Of a DNA stretch of 64,000 nucleotides, positions 20,950-31,481 are shown piece by piece. Source of the DNA: Cyanobium sp. (GTDB taxonomy: Bacteria > Cyanobacteriota > Cyanobacteriia > PCC-6307 > Cyanobiaceae); assembly GCA_014191755.1 (NCBI GenBank), contig BJHE01000003.1, forward strand, positions 49,937 through 113,936, written 5' to 3'. Under the pieces are notes generated by a model. The model did not search any database and had not been told where the DNA came from. It saw nothing but the letters and a program-made list of their open reading frames with translations. The translations under genes were made by a program, and so were the position numbers. How positions within the stretch are numbered: the first letter of the stretch is position 1; each line of letters opens with the position of its first letter.

Positions 20950-21984
20950 TCAGTTCAACAGGCGCTGCAGGATCGTGGCCACCGAATCCACCGCCGCGCG
21001 GGCCGTGGCGTAAGCCATCCGCATCGGACCCACTAAGGCAACCTGCCCCCGGGAACCATCGGCTGTGCGGTACGGGGCCTGCACCACGGAGCACTGGCCC
21101 AGGGCGGTGTGGGGGTGTTCCGTGCCGATCCAGATGCTGCCGGCGCCTTCGGCCGTCTGCCCGTTACCCGGGGGAGCCAGCACCTGCTGGGGGCCGCTCT
21201 CCACCAGCTGCACCAGGGGCAGCAGGCTTGAGGTACGGCTGAACTCGGGCTGGCCCAGCAGGCCGCCCAGTCCGGCTGCCACCACCCCGTCGAAGTCGCC
21301 CCCCCTGCCGAGCTGGGCATGGCTTTCGAGAGCCTGACGCAGGAGCCCGCCGCTGGCCCCCAGCTGGGCCGGCAGCCGCTCCCATTCAATTCGGCCGGCT
21401 GGGCGATTGCGCAGCTGTTCGTTGGTCCAGCGCTCCAGCATGGGCATCTGGTCGGAGCCTCCAGGCAGGCGCAGGTTGAGGCTGGTGGTGAGGGCCGCCC
21501 CCTGCACCAGGAACACCAGCAGCCGGTCACTGCTCACCACCAGCCGCACCTCCTGGAGGTGAGGGCGGGGCCGGCGTGGCCGGCTGATCAGGCTGAGCAG
21601 GCCGGTGAGATCGGCCAGGCGGCGGGCCAGATGCTGCAGCAAGTCATCGAGGGCTGCCCACTGAAGACTGATGCCCGCCAGCTCCCGCTCCAACTGGAGG
21701 GCCGCCGCACCCGGAGAGGGGAGGAGCTGGTCCACGTAGAGGCGGTAGCCCAGCTGGCTCGGGATGCGGCCGGCGGAGGTGTGGGGCTGGGTGAGCAGGC
21801 CCCGCTGCTCCAGGGCTCCCATGGCGGAGCGCACTGTGGCCGGGCTGGCGGGCAGCCCGAAGCGCCGCACCAGAATGTGGCTGCCCACGGGTTCGACTGT
21901 GTCCACGTAGTGCCGCACGGTGGCCTGCAGCACCTCCTGTTGCCGGCGGGGCAGGCTCTCCAACGGGGCATCGGCTATCGGCAC
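20950..21984 (-). CDS. hrcA: heat-inducible transcription repressor HrcA
   Basis: LPRRQQEVLQATVRHYVDTVEPVGSHILVRRFGLPASPATVRSAMGALEQRGLLTQPHTSAGRIPSQLGYRLYVD. Confidence 0.95.
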   Translation of the reverse strand: MPIADAPLESLPRRQQEVLQATVRHYVDTVEPVGSHILVRRFGLPASPATVRSAMGALEQRGLLTQPHTSAGRIPSQLGYRLYVDQLLPSPGAAALQLERELAGISLQWAALDDLLQHLARRLADLTGLLSLISRPRRPRPHLQEVRLVVSSDRLLVFLVQGAALTTSLNLRLPGGSDQMPMLERWTNEQLRNRPAGRIEWERLPAQLGASGGLLRQALESHAQLGRGGDFDGVVAAGLGGLLGQPEFSRTSSLLPLVQLVESGPQQVLAPPGNGQTAEGAGSIWIGTEHPHTALGQCSVVQAPYRTADGSRGQVALVGPMRMAYATARAAVDSVATILQRLLN

Positions 21985-22098
21985 GTTTGCGAGCGTAGGC
22001 AGCCCGGGCCCGTGGCTGATGCTTTGTCATGGGCGGGAAGCCGGCGGCGGGTCGATCGCCCGAGCCATGTCTTGCCCACTGGAGCGCGTCACTTGGAT

Positions 22099-22458
22099 TC
22101 AGTAGCGGGGCACCGAGGGATCCACCTCGCGGCTCCAGGCCTCGATCCCCCCCTCCACGTTCCACACTTCCTGGTAGCCCCGCTCCTGGGCCAGCCAGCA
22201 GCCGAAGCGCCAGCTGCGCATGCCGGAGTGGCAGAGCACCGCCACGGGCCTGGCCGGATCGAGCAGATCGCCGATCCGCTCCATCCAGTCGGCCGAGCGA
22301 CTCAGGGGCAGATGCAGCACCGGGTGAGGAAATCGCGCCAGCTCCAGTTCCTGGTCTTCCCGAACATCCACCAACTGGAGCGGGCCACCGTCGCGCAGTT
22401 GTTTGGCCAGGTCAGGGGCGCTGAGGGTGCCGGGCAGCCGGGGGGCGGGGGTGCTCAT
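22099..22458 (-). CDS. rhodanese-like domain protein
   Basis: LQLVDVREDQELELARFPHPVLHLPL...PVAVLCHSGMRSWRFGCWLAQERGYQEVWNVEGGIEAW. Confidence 0.93.
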   Translation of the reverse strand: MSTPAPRLPGTLSAPDLAKQLRDGGPLQLVDVREDQELELARFPHPVLHLPLSRSADWMERIGDLLDPARPVAVLCHSGMRSWRFGCWLAQERGYQEVWNVEGGIEAWSREVDPSVPRY

Positions 22459-22487
22459 GATGGGCGCTGGGTCGGGCGGGCGTCAGG

Positions 22488-24128
22488 ATGGACCCATCCT
22501 GCAAGAGGGGAATGAAGGCCAGGCCTTTCCTGGCGGTGCTGCTGGCCCTGGGCCTGCTGGCCCTCGCCCTGGGCGGAGCTGGTTGGTGGCTGGTGGGGCA
22601 GCGGGGCCCCCTGGCCCTCCAGCACCGTGCGGCCAGCCTGCCGCGGGCCGCACGCTTCGTGCCGCGCCAGGCCCCCCTCAGCCTCTACCTGCTCAGCGAT
22701 GGTGAGGAACCCGTGGCCTATGCCCGGGCCGTGGCACCGGCCCGCAACCGCCGGCAGGCCGCCGCCGCGATCGAGCGCCTGCGCGATGGCGCCTTCGCCG
22801 CGGCGGGCCTCGACTACCCCACCGAGCTGGCCGCCTGGCTCGCCCCTGAGATCGGTCTCGCCCTCTTCGATCTTCCGGATGGGGATGCCGGCGCCGCCTC
22901 GGGGTCCGGCAACTGGCTGCTGGCCCTGCGCAGCCGCGACGCTGACGGCGCCCGCCAATTCGTGCAGCGCTTCTGGCAGACCCGCAGCCTGGCCGGCACC
23001 GACCTACAGGTCAGTCGTTATCGGGGGATGGGCCTGATCAGCGGCCGGGGTGCCCTGCTCGGCCGCCAGCCGCTGCCCCTCGCCACCGCCCTAGTCGACG
23101 ACGACCTGCTGCTCATCGCCTCCGGCCGGGGCGTGCTGGAGCAGGCCCTCGATGTTTCCCAGATCGATGAACTCAACCAGGGCGCCGATCCTGCGCTGCG
23201 CCGGCGGATTGCCGACCTCGGCGAGGGGGCGGCCCTGCTGGTGGCGCGGGCCGCCGGCCTCCCCGAGGGTCTGGGAATTCCGGCCGATCCTGGTCCCGCT
23301 ACCCAGGTTCTGGCCAGCCTCCGCCCCGATGGAGCCTCCCTGTGGTTGGAGGCTCTGGTCGAGAGGCCCGCTGCCGGGTCGGTGGCTGCCGGGGCTCTGG
23401 ATGCCACCTCCCTGGCCGTGCGGCGCGCCCTGGTGGCGGCGGCCCCCGCTGCCACCGAGCGGCTGGGCCTGCTCCAGAACCCGGCGGCCCTGCTCTCCGA
23501 CCCCCTGCTTCGCCCCCTGGTGGAGCGGGTGGCGGCCCTGGCTCCAGGGGCGGGCCCCCTGCCCCCCCTGCTGGTGGCTGTCGCGGATGGTCCCCTGGTG
23601 GTGGCCGAGGCGCCCGCCGGCTGGCTGATGGCTTCGCCGCCGGATCAGCCGGCCACCGCTGTCCTCGAGGCTCCCCTGGCCGCCGCAGGCCTGATCCCGG
23701 CGCCGTTGGAGCTGGAAGGCCGCCCGGTCACCGTCTGGACCCGGTTGGTGGCCGGCCGAGGTGCCCGACCCGACCGGGAGGGCGTGGATCGCCTCCAGGC
23801 TCCCCTTGAGGGCTGGCGCGGCGACCAGGACGGTCAGGCCCTCTGGGGGCGCAGCCTGGCTCTGCTCGAGGCGGCCGGAGACGGGCGAGGTGCCCAGCGG
23901 CGTGAGCGGCAACTCGAGGTCCTGGATCGTCCTGCCGCACCGCTGCAGTGGGCCCTTGCGACCGAGCCGGCCCGCTCGCTGCTGCGTGACTGGTTGCCCT
24001 GGCGACGCCTCGTGTCCCTGGCCGGAGGTCCCCTGGATGCTCCCGTGCGGGGCCTGGCCCTGGCCGTGGAACCCGGGGCCGAAGGCCTGAGGCTGCGGGC
24101 CCGACTTGAATTCGGATCGGGCCGATGA
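22488..24128 (+). CDS. DUF3352-like membrane-anchored protein
   Basis: N-terminal TM segment; RFVPRQAPLSLYLLSDGEEPVAYARAV and overall architecture resembling DUF3352. Confidence 0.7.
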   Translation: MDPSCKRGMKARPFLAVLLALGLLALALGGAGWWLVGQRGPLALQHRAASLPRAARFVPRQAPLSLYLLSDGEEPVAYARAVAPARNRRQAAAAIERLRDGAFAAAGLDYPTELAAWLAPEIGLALFDLPDGDAGAASGSGNWLLALRSRDADGARQFVQRFWQTRSLAGTDLQVSRYRGMGLISGRGALLGRQPLPLATALVDDDLLLIASGRGVLEQALDVSQIDELNQGADPALRRRIADLGEGAALLVARAAGLPEGLGIPADPGPATQVLASLRPDGASLWLEALVERPAAGSVAAGALDATSLAVRRALVAAAPAATERLGLLQNPAALLSDPLLRPLVERVAALAPGAGPLPPLLVAVADGPLVVAEAPAGWLMASPPDQPATAVLEAPLAAAGLIPAPLELEGRPVTVWTRLVAGRGARPDREGVDRLQAPLEGWRGDQDGQALWGRSLALLEAAGDGRGAQRRERQLEVLDRPAAPLQWALATEPARSLLRDWLPWRRLVSLAGGPLDAPVRGLALAVEPGAEGLRLRARLEFGSGR

Positions 24129-24179
24129 GCGCGATCGGCCCGATCCCCCCCCTCCAGAGACACCTGACACCGCAGTTCC

Positions 24180-24788
24180 ATGGCACCCTTCGGCCCCCGA
24201 CTCCTGCTGGTGCGCCACGGCATCGCCGAAGACCGCAGTGAAGACCGACCCGATGGCCTGCGGGCCCTCACCCCCGCTGGACGCCGCCGCACCACGGCGG
24301 TGCTGGAACGGGCCGTGGCCTTGGGGCTAACGGCGGACCGGCTGATGTCCTCCCCCCTGGTGCGCGCCCGTCAAACTGCCGAGATCGCCCTTCGCGCCGG
24401 CCTGGCTCCCTGCCTGGAGCTCGCCACGGCCCTGGAGCCCGGCGCCGATCCCTTGCCGCTGTTGGCCCGCTGGTTGGCCACCCCCACCGCTGTGGTGCCC
24501 CAGATGCCTGGGTCGCACCCACCCGGCGCGGCTTCATCCCCCAGGGCCGACCCCTCCACGCCGGCAGCGGACAGGCCCCTGCGTCTGGCCCTGGTGGGCC
24601 ATGAACCCGACCTGGGGGATCTCGCCGCCAGGCTTCTGGGAGCACCCCTGGGATCGATTACCCTACGCAAGGCCGGCCTGGCCTTGCTTGAATTACCCCG
24701 TTCCGCCCGGGGCCACCTAGGGGATCAGGCGGCGGCTGGCGCCTGGAGCCTGCAGCAGCTGCTCACCCCCCGGACCCTGCTGGTTTAG
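24180..24788 (+). CDS. sixA: phosphohistidine phosphatase SixA-like
   Basis: LLLVRHGIAEDRSEDRPDGLRALTPAGRRRT...LMSSPLVRARQTAEI...LALVGHEPDLGDLAA. Confidence 0.88.
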   Translation: MAPFGPRLLLVRHGIAEDRSEDRPDGLRALTPAGRRRTTAVLERAVALGLTADRLMSSPLVRARQTAEIALRAGLAPCLELATALEPGADPLPLLARWLATPTAVVPQMPGSHPPGAASSPRADPSTPAADRPLRLALVGHEPDLGDLAARLLGAPLGSITLRKAGLALLELPRSARGHLGDQAAAGAWSLQQLLTPRTLLV

Positions 24789-24866
24789 CGGTGGCGCCAC
24801 CCCACTGGCAGCCTGCGCTACGGCGCCAAGGCGGCCCCACGCCTAGGTTTTGAACTCTGGATCTTC

Positions 24867-26099
24867 ATGGCACCTGGCATGGCGGCGAAAACCACCCCTG
24901 AGGAAGCCACCACCACTTCTGCCCCCGCCGCTGCCTCACCAGCGGCTTCACCTGGTCCACCGCTCTTCCGGCCTGGCCTTGAGGGCGTTCCGGCCACCCA
25001 GTCGGCCATCTGCGACATCGACGGCCATCGGGGGGTGCTCACTTACCGGGGCGTGCCGGTCGACCAGCTCGCCCGCAACAGCAGCTTCCTGGAAACGGCC
25101 TACCTGTTGATCTGGGGCGAACTGCCCACGATCTTCCAGCTCAACGACTTCCAGCACGAGGTGCAGATGCACCGGCGGGTGAGCTTCCGCATCCGCGACA
25201 TGATGAAGTGCTTCCCGGCCTCAGGGCACCCGATGGATGCCCTGCAGGCAAGCGCTGCCTCGCTGGGGCTCTTCTATTCCCGCCGTGCCCTCTACGACCC
25301 GCAATACGTCACCGAGGCGGTGGTGCGGCTGATCGCCAAGATCCCCACGATGGTGGCGGCCTTCCAGCTGATCCGCAAAGGCCAGGATCCAATCCAGCCC
25401 CGCGACGATCTCGCCTATTCGGCCAACTTCCTCTACATGCTCACTGAGCGGGAGCCCGATTCCCTGGCGGCCCGCATCTTCGATTCCTGCCTGATCCTCC
25501 ATGCTGAGCACAGCCTCAACGCCAGCACCTTCAGCGCCCGCGTCACCGCCAGCACCCTCACCGACCCCTATGCGGTCGTGGCCTCGGCGGTGGGCACCCT
25601 GGCCGGTCCGCTCCACGGCGGCGCCAACGAGGACGTGCTCGACATGCTCGATCAGATCGGCTCGATAGACCGGGTGGAGGACTGGCTCGACCAGGCGATT
25701 GCCTCAAAGCAGAAGATCATGGGCTTCGGCCACCGCGAATACAGGGTGAAGGATCCCCGTGCCGTGATCCTGCAAGGCCTGGCCGAGGAGCTGTTCGTGC
25801 GTTTCGGCCACGACACCATGTACGACGTGGCCCGCAGGCTTGAGGAGGTGGCGGCCGACAGGCTCGGCCCCAAGGGCATCTATCCCAACGTGGATTTCTA
25901 TTCCGGCCTGGTATACCGCAAGCTCGGAATTCCACGGGATCTGTTCACACCGATCTTCGCCATCGCCCGCACTGCAGGCTGGCTGGCCCACTGGCGCGAG
26001 CAGCTCGGCGCCAACCGCATCTACCGGCCGACCCAGATCTACACCGGCTCGGCCGAGCGGCCCTGGCTGCCGCTTGAGAGCCGACCCGCCTCCAGCTGA
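24867..26099 (+). CDS. gltA: citrate synthase
   Basis: [55 protein letters not shown]. Confidence 0.96.
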   Translation: MAPGMAAKTTPEEATTTSAPAAASPAASPGPPLFRPGLEGVPATQSAICDIDGHRGVLTYRGVPVDQLARNSSFLETAYLLIWGELPTIFQLNDFQHEVQMHRRVSFRIRDMMKCFPASGHPMDALQASAASLGLFYSRRALYDPQYVTEAVVRLIAKIPTMVAAFQLIRKGQDPIQPRDDLAYSANFLYMLTEREPDSLAARIFDSCLILHAEHSLNASTFSARVTASTLTDPYAVVASAVGTLAGPLHGGANEDVLDMLDQIGSIDRVEDWLDQAIASKQKIMGFGHREYRVKDPRAVILQGLAEELFVRFGHDTMYDVARRLEEVAADRLGPKGIYPNVDFYSGLVYRKLGIPRDLFTPIFAIARTAGWLAHWREQLGANRIYRPTQIYTGSAERPWLPLESRPASS

Positions 26100-26133
26100 T
26101 CGGGTCCGGCCTCCCACTTCAACGCACCATTTA

Positions 26134-26157
26134 CCCCCCCAGCCGAGCTGGGGGGGG
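26134..26157 (+). terminator. hairpin between gltA and ndhA, candidate terminator
   Basis: Perfect 10-bp stem CCCCCCCAGC-CGA-GCTGGGGGGG; only a short T run follows. Confidence 0.5.
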
Positions 26158-26187
26158 CTTAACGTCGCCCCATCTGACCAACCCGCC

Positions 26188-27324
26188 ATGCAGACCTTCG
26201 CGGTCGTGACACCGGGCCTCGACCTGCAGTCCAGCTTCCTCGACCTGCTCGATGGGTTTGGCGTGAGCCAGGGGCTCGCCCACCTGCTCTGGCTGCCGCT
26301 TCCCATGCTCACCGTGCTGGTGTCGGCTGTGGTCGGCGTTCTGGTCAACGTCTGGCTGGAGCGCAAGATTTCTGCTGCCGTGCAGCAGCGGATCGGCCCT
26401 GAGTACGCCGGCGCCCTCGGCATCCTGCAGCCCATGGCCGATGGCCTCAAGCTGCTGTTCAAGGAGGACATCATCCCCGCCAAGGCCGACGGTCTCCTCT
26501 TCACCCTCGGCCCGGTGCTGGTGCTGGTGCCCGTGATCCTCAGCTGGCTGGTGGTGCCCTTCGGTCAGAACCTGCTGATCAGCAACGTGGGCGTGGGGGT
26601 GTTCCTCTGGATCGCCCTGAGCAGTATCCAGCCGATCGGCCTGCTGATGAGCGGCTATTCGAGCAACAATAAATATTCTCTCCTTGGCGGCCTGCGGGCT
26701 GCGGCCCAGTCGATCAGCTACGAGATTCCTCTGGCCCTGAGCGTGCTGGCAATCGTGATGATGAGCAATTCGCTCAGCACTGTCGATATTGTCAACCAGC
26801 AGGCCGGTGCCGGCATCTTCAGCTGGAACATCTGGCGGCAGCCGGTGGGGTTCGTGATCTTCTGGATTTGCGTGCTGGCTGAGTGTGAGCGCCTCCCTTT
26901 CGACCTTCCCGAGGCGGAGGAGGAGCTTGTGGCCGGCTATCAGACCGAGTACGCCGGCATGAAGTTCGCCCTCTTCTATCTGGGCAGCTACATCAATCTG
27001 GTGCTCTCGGCCCTGCTGGTGTCGGTGCTGTACCTGGGCGGCTGGGGTTTCCCGATCCCGGTGGAATGGCTGGCAGGCTTGCTGGGCCAGTCGGTGGATG
27101 CGCCGCTCGTGCAGGTGATCACAGGAAGCCTCGGCATCGTCATGACCGTGCTCAAGGCCTACCTGCTGGTGTTCTTCGCGATCCTGCTGCGCTGGACCGT
27201 GCCAAGGGTTCGGATCGACCAACTTCTCGATTTGGGTTGGAAGTTTCTGCTGCCGGTGGCCCTGGTCAATCTCCTCGTCACCGCCGCCCTGAAGCTGGCT
27301 TTCCCGGGCGCCTTTGGCGGCTGA
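26188..27324 (+). CDS. ndhA: NAD(P)H-quinone oxidoreductase subunit 1
   Basis: [48 protein letters not shown]...[31 protein letters not shown]. Confidence 0.97.
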   Translation: MQTFAVVTPGLDLQSSFLDLLDGFGVSQGLAHLLWLPLPMLTVLVSAVVGVLVNVWLERKISAAVQQRIGPEYAGALGILQPMADGLKLLFKEDIIPAKADGLLFTLGPVLVLVPVILSWLVVPFGQNLLISNVGVGVFLWIALSSIQPIGLLMSGYSSNNKYSLLGGLRAAAQSISYEIPLALSVLAIVMMSNSLSTVDIVNQQAGAGIFSWNIWRQPVGFVIFWICVLAECERLPFDLPEAEEELVAGYQTEYAGMKFALFYLGSYINLVLSALLVSVLYLGGWGFPIPVEWLAGLLGQSVDAPLVQVITGSLGIVMTVLKAYLLVFFAILLRWTVPRVRIDQLLDLGWKFLLPVALVNLLVTAALKLAFPGAFGG

Positions 27325-27450
27325 CCCTGCCCCGCCCCAGACACGCTGCTCGGCCGCGACCTTAGTGCCTTGCTTAGGCGGCTGCGACACATCCCCCCTT
27401 CCCGGCCGCCATCATGGGGGCCACCCCCGTTCTCTGAGCTTCTCTCCACC

Positions 27451-28098
27451 ATGTTCGGGTTCCTCAAGAAAGTCGGCGACTACACCCAGGATGCGGTGGG
27501 CGCGGCGAAATACATCACCCAGGGTCTGGGGGTCACCTTCGACCACCTGCGCCGCCGGCCGATCACGGTGCAGTACCCCTACGAAAAGCTGATCCCCTCG
27601 GAGCGCTATCGCGGCCGCATCCACTACGAGTTCGATAAGTGCATCGCCTGTGAGGTCTGCGTCAGGGTCTGCCCCATCAATCTGCCGGTGGTGGATTGGG
27701 TGATGAACAAGGCCACCAAGAAAAAGGAGCTGCGCAACTACTCGATCGATTTCGGCGTGTGCATCTTCTGCGGCAACTGCGTGGAGTACTGCCCCACCAA
27801 CTGTCTCTCGATGACCGAGGAATATGAGCTCGCCGCCTTCGATCGCCACAGTCTCAACTACGACAACGTCGCCTTGGGGCGCCTTCCCACAAGTGTGACC
27901 AGCGATCCGGCCGTGGTTCCGCTGCGGGAGCTGGTCTACCTGCCCAAGGGTGTGATGGATCCCCATGATCTGCCCGCCACCACACCGCGGGTCGGCAGAC
28001 TCCCCGAGCAGGTGCTCGAAACCCTGCCCAAGGCGGCGACACCCGTCCCTGACCCCGCCGCCACCTCTGCCGACCCAGGCGCCACCCCCAAGCCATGA
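27451..28098 (+). CDS. ndhI: NAD(P)H-quinone oxidoreductase subunit I
   Basis: Two 4Fe-4S motifs [12 protein letters not shown] and [12 protein letters not shown]. Confidence 0.97.
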   Translation: MFGFLKKVGDYTQDAVGAAKYITQGLGVTFDHLRRRPITVQYPYEKLIPSERYRGRIHYEFDKCIACEVCVRVCPINLPVVDWVMNKATKKKELRNYSIDFGVCIFCGNCVEYCPTNCLSMTEEYELAAFDRHSLNYDNVALGRLPTSVTSDPAVVPLRELVYLPKGVMDPHDLPATTPRVGRLPEQVLETLPKAATPVPDPAATSADPGATPKP

Positions 28099-28709
28099 CC
28101 ATCGCCTCCACCACAGAGCTCATCTGCTTCCTGGTGCTCTCGGTCACCCTGGTGGCCGGGTCCCTAGGGGTGGTACTGCTACCCAACATCGTGTATTCCG
28201 CTTTTCTTCTGGGCGGCGTGTTCCTCTCGGTGGCCGGCCTCTACCTGCTGCTCAATGCCAGCTTCGTGGCCGCTGCCCAGGTGCTCGTCTATGTGGGGGC
28301 GGTGAACGTGCTGATCCTGTTCGCGATCATGCTCGTGAACAAGAAAGAAACCATGGCAGCCATCCCTGGTCTGTTGCTACGGCGGGTTCTTTCCGGGGCG
28401 GTGTGCGCCGGTCTTTTCGCGCTGTTGCTCCGAGCCTCCTTCACCACCGACTGGGCCCTGCCTGGCCCCACCCCGGTGGGCGAAGAGGCAACCATCAGGA
28501 TCGGAGAGCACCTATTCAGCGATTACCTGCTGCCCTTCGAACTGGCTTCGGTGTTGCTTCTGATGGCGATGATCGGTGCCATCGTGCTGGCCCGCCGTGA
28601 TGTGTTCAGCAGTGACGTGATCACCGGGGAACCGGTGGACCAGGGGCTGATCGAGAAGGCCCGCACACCCCTCCTGCTTGAGAAGCCCGCCCTGGAGAAA
28701 ACCTCATGA
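28095..28709 (+). CDS. ndhG: NAD(P)H-quinone oxidoreductase subunit 6
   Basis: NdhG-type membrane protein [55 protein letters not shown], between ndhI and ndhE. Confidence 0.95.
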   Translation: MTIASTTELICFLVLSVTLVAGSLGVVLLPNIVYSAFLLGGVFLSVAGLYLLLNASFVAAAQVLVYVGAVNVLILFAIMLVNKKETMAAIPGLLLRRVLSGAVCAGLFALLLRASFTTDWALPGPTPVGEEATIRIGEHLFSDYLLPFELASVLLLMAMIGAIVLARRDVFSSDVITGEPVDQGLIEKARTPLLLEKPALEKTS

Positions 28710-29050
28710 TCCTCGCCCTGGTTCTTCCCGGTTTCAGCAACGGGATTCCCTTGCAGGCCTACCTCGTCCTGGCCGCAGTTCTGTTCTGCACTGGTGTGTG
28801 GGGTCTGATCAACAGCCGCAACGCCGTGCGGGTGCTGATGAGCATCGAGCTGATGCTCAACGCCGTGAACCTCAATCTGATGGCCTTCTCCAATTACCTC
28901 GATGGCCAGCTGATCCGCGGCCAGGTGTTCGCCATCTTCGTGATCACTGTGGCTGCAGCCGAGGCGGCGGTGGGTCTGGCGATCCTGCTCTCCCTGTATC
29001 GAAACCGCGAAACGGTGGACATGGAGCGTTTCAATCTCTTGCGTTGGTAG
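28706..29050 (+). CDS. ndhE: NAD(P)H-quinone oxidoreductase subunit 4L
   Basis: [38 protein letters not shown]...[17 protein letters not shown]. Confidence 0.96.
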   Translation: MILALVLPGFSNGIPLQAYLVLAAVLFCTGVWGLINSRNAVRVLMSIELMLNAVNLNLMAFSNYLDGQLIRGQVFAIFVITVAAAEAAVGLAILLSLYRNRETVDMERFNLLRW

Positions 29051-29087
29051 CCAGGCTGGGCCCACCTGATTTGCGGCGTTTCGCTCC

Positions 29088-30065
29088 ATGCGGCTCGAGA
29101 AGGTCTGGTTGATCGTGCGCTGCGGCAGCCGCGCCGCCCAGCTTCAGGCCCGTCGCTGCGCCGAGGATCTCAGGGCTCACGGCATTGGTGTGATTGTGGC
29201 GGCCAGTGGCTTGGCCCAAAATCCCTTCCCGGCCCTGTTGGCTACCGAACCGGCTCCGCCCGATCTCGCCTTGGTGCTCGGGGGCGATGGCACCGTGCTC
29301 GGCGCGGCCCGTCACCTCGCCCCCCATGGGGTGCCGATCCTCAGCTTCAACGTGGGGGGCCACCTGGGCTTTCTCACCCATGAGCGCAGTCTGCTGCGGC
29401 TCGCCGACGACGGCTCCGCTGAACCTTCGCTCTGGCAGCGTCTGCTGGCCGATCGCTTCGCCTTGGAGCGCCGCATGATGCTTGAGGCCCGCATCGAGCG
29501 GGGCGATGGGGTGAGCGCCACCGCTACCGTCCGCACCCGTGCACCCATCGCCGCTGCCGATGTGGATGCCGATGGGCCCCACGGCGCCCTCAACGACTTC
29601 TACTTCCGGCCCTGCCTTGATGAGGTGTCGCCCACCTGTCTGCTAGAGCTCGAGATTGATGGCGAGGTGGTGGATCAGTACCGCGGTGATGGCCTGATCA
29701 TCGCCACCCCCACCGGCTCCACCGGTTACGCCATGGCGGCGGGGGGGCCGATCCTCCATCCCGGCATCGAGGCGATCGTGGTAAATCCGATCTGTCCGAT
29801 GAGTCTCTCCAGCCGTGCCGTGGTGGTGCCTCCACGCTCGAGGCTCACCGTGTGGCCCCTCGGGGAGAGCAGCAGGCGGGTGAAGCTCTGGAAGGATGGC
29901 GCTCACGCCAGCCTGCTCGATCCTGGCGATCGCTGTGTGGTTCAGCAGGGACCCCATCCGGCCCTGCTGCTCCAACTGGAGCAGAGCCCTTCCTATTACC
30001 GCACCCTCACCCACAAGCTGCACTGGGCCGGCAGCCTTACCAACGGCGAGGCCTCCTCGAACTAG
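29088..30065 (+). CDS. nadK: NAD kinase
   Basis: [39 protein letters not shown]...[27 protein letters not shown]. Confidence 0.95.
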   Translation: MRLEKVWLIVRCGSRAAQLQARRCAEDLRAHGIGVIVAASGLAQNPFPALLATEPAPPDLALVLGGDGTVLGAARHLAPHGVPILSFNVGGHLGFLTHERSLLRLADDGSAEPSLWQRLLADRFALERRMMLEARIERGDGVSATATVRTRAPIAAADVDADGPHGALNDFYFRPCLDEVSPTCLLELEIDGEVVDQYRGDGLIIATPTGSTGYAMAAGGPILHPGIEAIVVNPICPMSLSSRAVVVPPRSRLTVWPLGESSRRVKLWKDGAHASLLDPGDRCVVQQGPHPALLLQLEQSPSYYRTLTHKLHWAGSLTNGEASSN

Positions 30066-30206
30066 GACGTCAGCTGAGGCCCGTAGTGCGGCTCCCCGCC
30101 GGTGGATCCAGGGGTCTCGCGCCAGACCCGCCGCGCTCGGACGGGGCTCCAGGCCTGGACTGTTTCACAATGCTCCTTTCCAGGCGACCTCTGGTCGCGG
30201 CAGGAC

Positions 30207-30782
30207 GTGGCGCTGGAGATCGAACGACGCTTTCTGGTGGTGGGCGAGGGTTGGCGCCACCACTGCCTCTGGGTTCGCAGCCTGCGCCAGGGCTATCTGG
30301 TGGCAGCCGCCGAGGGCATCACCCTGCGGGTGCGCACCAGCTCGCCTCTGGGGGAAGCCGGGGAGCCCGAAGTCGCCGGGGTTGGGGGCCGGGCGAAGCC
30401 CTCTCCGGAGGCCTTCCTCACCCTCAAGGCCCCTCCCCCCGCCGGCTTCAGCGGTCCGGCCCTCTGCCGGCTGGAGTTCGAGTATGCGATTCCGCTGGCT
30501 GATGGGGAGGAGCTTTTGGCCTTGGCGGCGGCTTCGCTGCGCAAGCGGCGCCATGGCCTCGATTTGAGCGGTGGTGACTGGGTTCTGGATGTATTCGAGG
30601 GCGACAATGCACCGCTGGTGCTAGCGGAGGTGGAGATCGCCAGCGCCGATCAGGCCGTGATGATTCCTTCCTGGTGCGGGCGGGAGGTCACCGACCGCCG
30701 GGATCTGAGCAATGCCGCCTTAGCGCACCATCCCTTCGTCCGCTGGAGCGAGGCCGAGCAGCGCGAACTACTGCATCAGTAG
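30207..30782 (+). CDS. CYTH domain protein (start uncertain; ORF open from 30102)
   Basis: VALEIERRFLVVGEGWRH...ITLRVRT...FLTLKAP...WVLDVFEGDNAPLVLAEVEI. Confidence 0.88.
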   Translation: MALEIERRFLVVGEGWRHHCLWVRSLRQGYLVAAAEGITLRVRTSSPLGEAGEPEVAGVGGRAKPSPEAFLTLKAPPPAGFSGPALCRLEFEYAIPLADGEELLALAAASLRKRRHGLDLSGGDWVLDVFEGDNAPLVLAEVEIASADQAVMIPSWCGREVTDRRDLSNAALAHHPFVRWSEAEQRELLHQ

Positions 30783-30829
30783 GCTGGAGGCGATGCAAAC
30801 TGCAGCGCCCGAAGCGACGGGGGACTCTG

Positions 30830-31030
30830 ATGACCGGCCTCTACGACAACCAGGGAGTGCTCCGCTGCGCAGGCAGGGATGCCGACGACTGCCTCGCCTA
30901 CGCCGAGCTCTTTGGGCTTGCCGCTGATCGCTACAGCCTCGAGGCTCTGGATGCCCCCCGACCGCTTCAGTCCAAGCCGGCCCCCCGCCGCAGCCATGCA
31001 GAGCAGTCGCTGGCGCTGGGGCAGGGTTGA
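30830..31030 (+). CDS. small hypothetical protein
   Basis: MTGLYDNQGVLRCAGRDADDCLAYAELFGLAADRYSLEAL...; protein-like composition, ATG start. Confidence 0.6.
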   Translation: MTGLYDNQGVLRCAGRDADDCLAYAELFGLAADRYSLEALDAPRPLQSKPAPRRSHAEQSLALGQG

Positions 31031-31048
31031 ACCGGATCCGGGATCAGG

Positions 31049-31405
31049 TCAGGGATTCCCGCCACCGATGGCTGGACCGGCAGATCCGGCGGGGGGCAGA
31101 ACGCAGCAGTTGAAGCCATCGCGGCAGATCTTGCCGTTATCCATGGCCCAGTTGAGCAGCGCCACCCGGTTCTTCGCGCCGGTCTTGGTGAAGATATTGC
31201 TCACGTGGTTGTCCACGGTGCGCTTGCTAATCATCAACTGCGCCGCGATCTCCTGGTTGGTGAGGCCGGTGGCCACCAGTTCCACAATCTCCACTTCCCG
31301 ATCGGAGAGATCGTTGCGGGCTGAGGCGCTGAATTGGGCTGCCGGAGAACGCTCGTCAGGCCCAGGCTCCTGCCTGGTGCGCTCCGATGTCCCGCGCTCG
31401 GGCAT
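31049..31405 (-). CDS. pedR: LuxR-type HTH regulator, PedR-like
   Basis: LSDREVEIVELVATGLTNQEIAAQLMISKRTVDNHVSNIFTKTGAKNRVALLNWAMDNGKICRDGFNCCVLP; Cys-containing C-terminus as remembered for PedR. Confidence 0.72.
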   Translation of the reverse strand: MPERGTSERTRQEPGPDERSPAAQFSASARNDLSDREVEIVELVATGLTNQEIAAQLMISKRTVDNHVSNIFTKTGAKNRVALLNWAMDNGKICRDGFNCCVLPPAGSAGPAIGGGNP

Positions 31406-31481
31406 ACCATGCTCCGCCTTGATGATTCACTCTAGGCAAGCCTGTGCTGCATGATGGGCAACCAGAGGGGGAGAGGGGCGT

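Noticed and set aside
25840-26187. N-terminal extension of the ndhA ORF into gltA
   Set aside because: Overlaps the gltA 3' end in another frame and crosses the hairpin; NdhA begins at ATG 26188.
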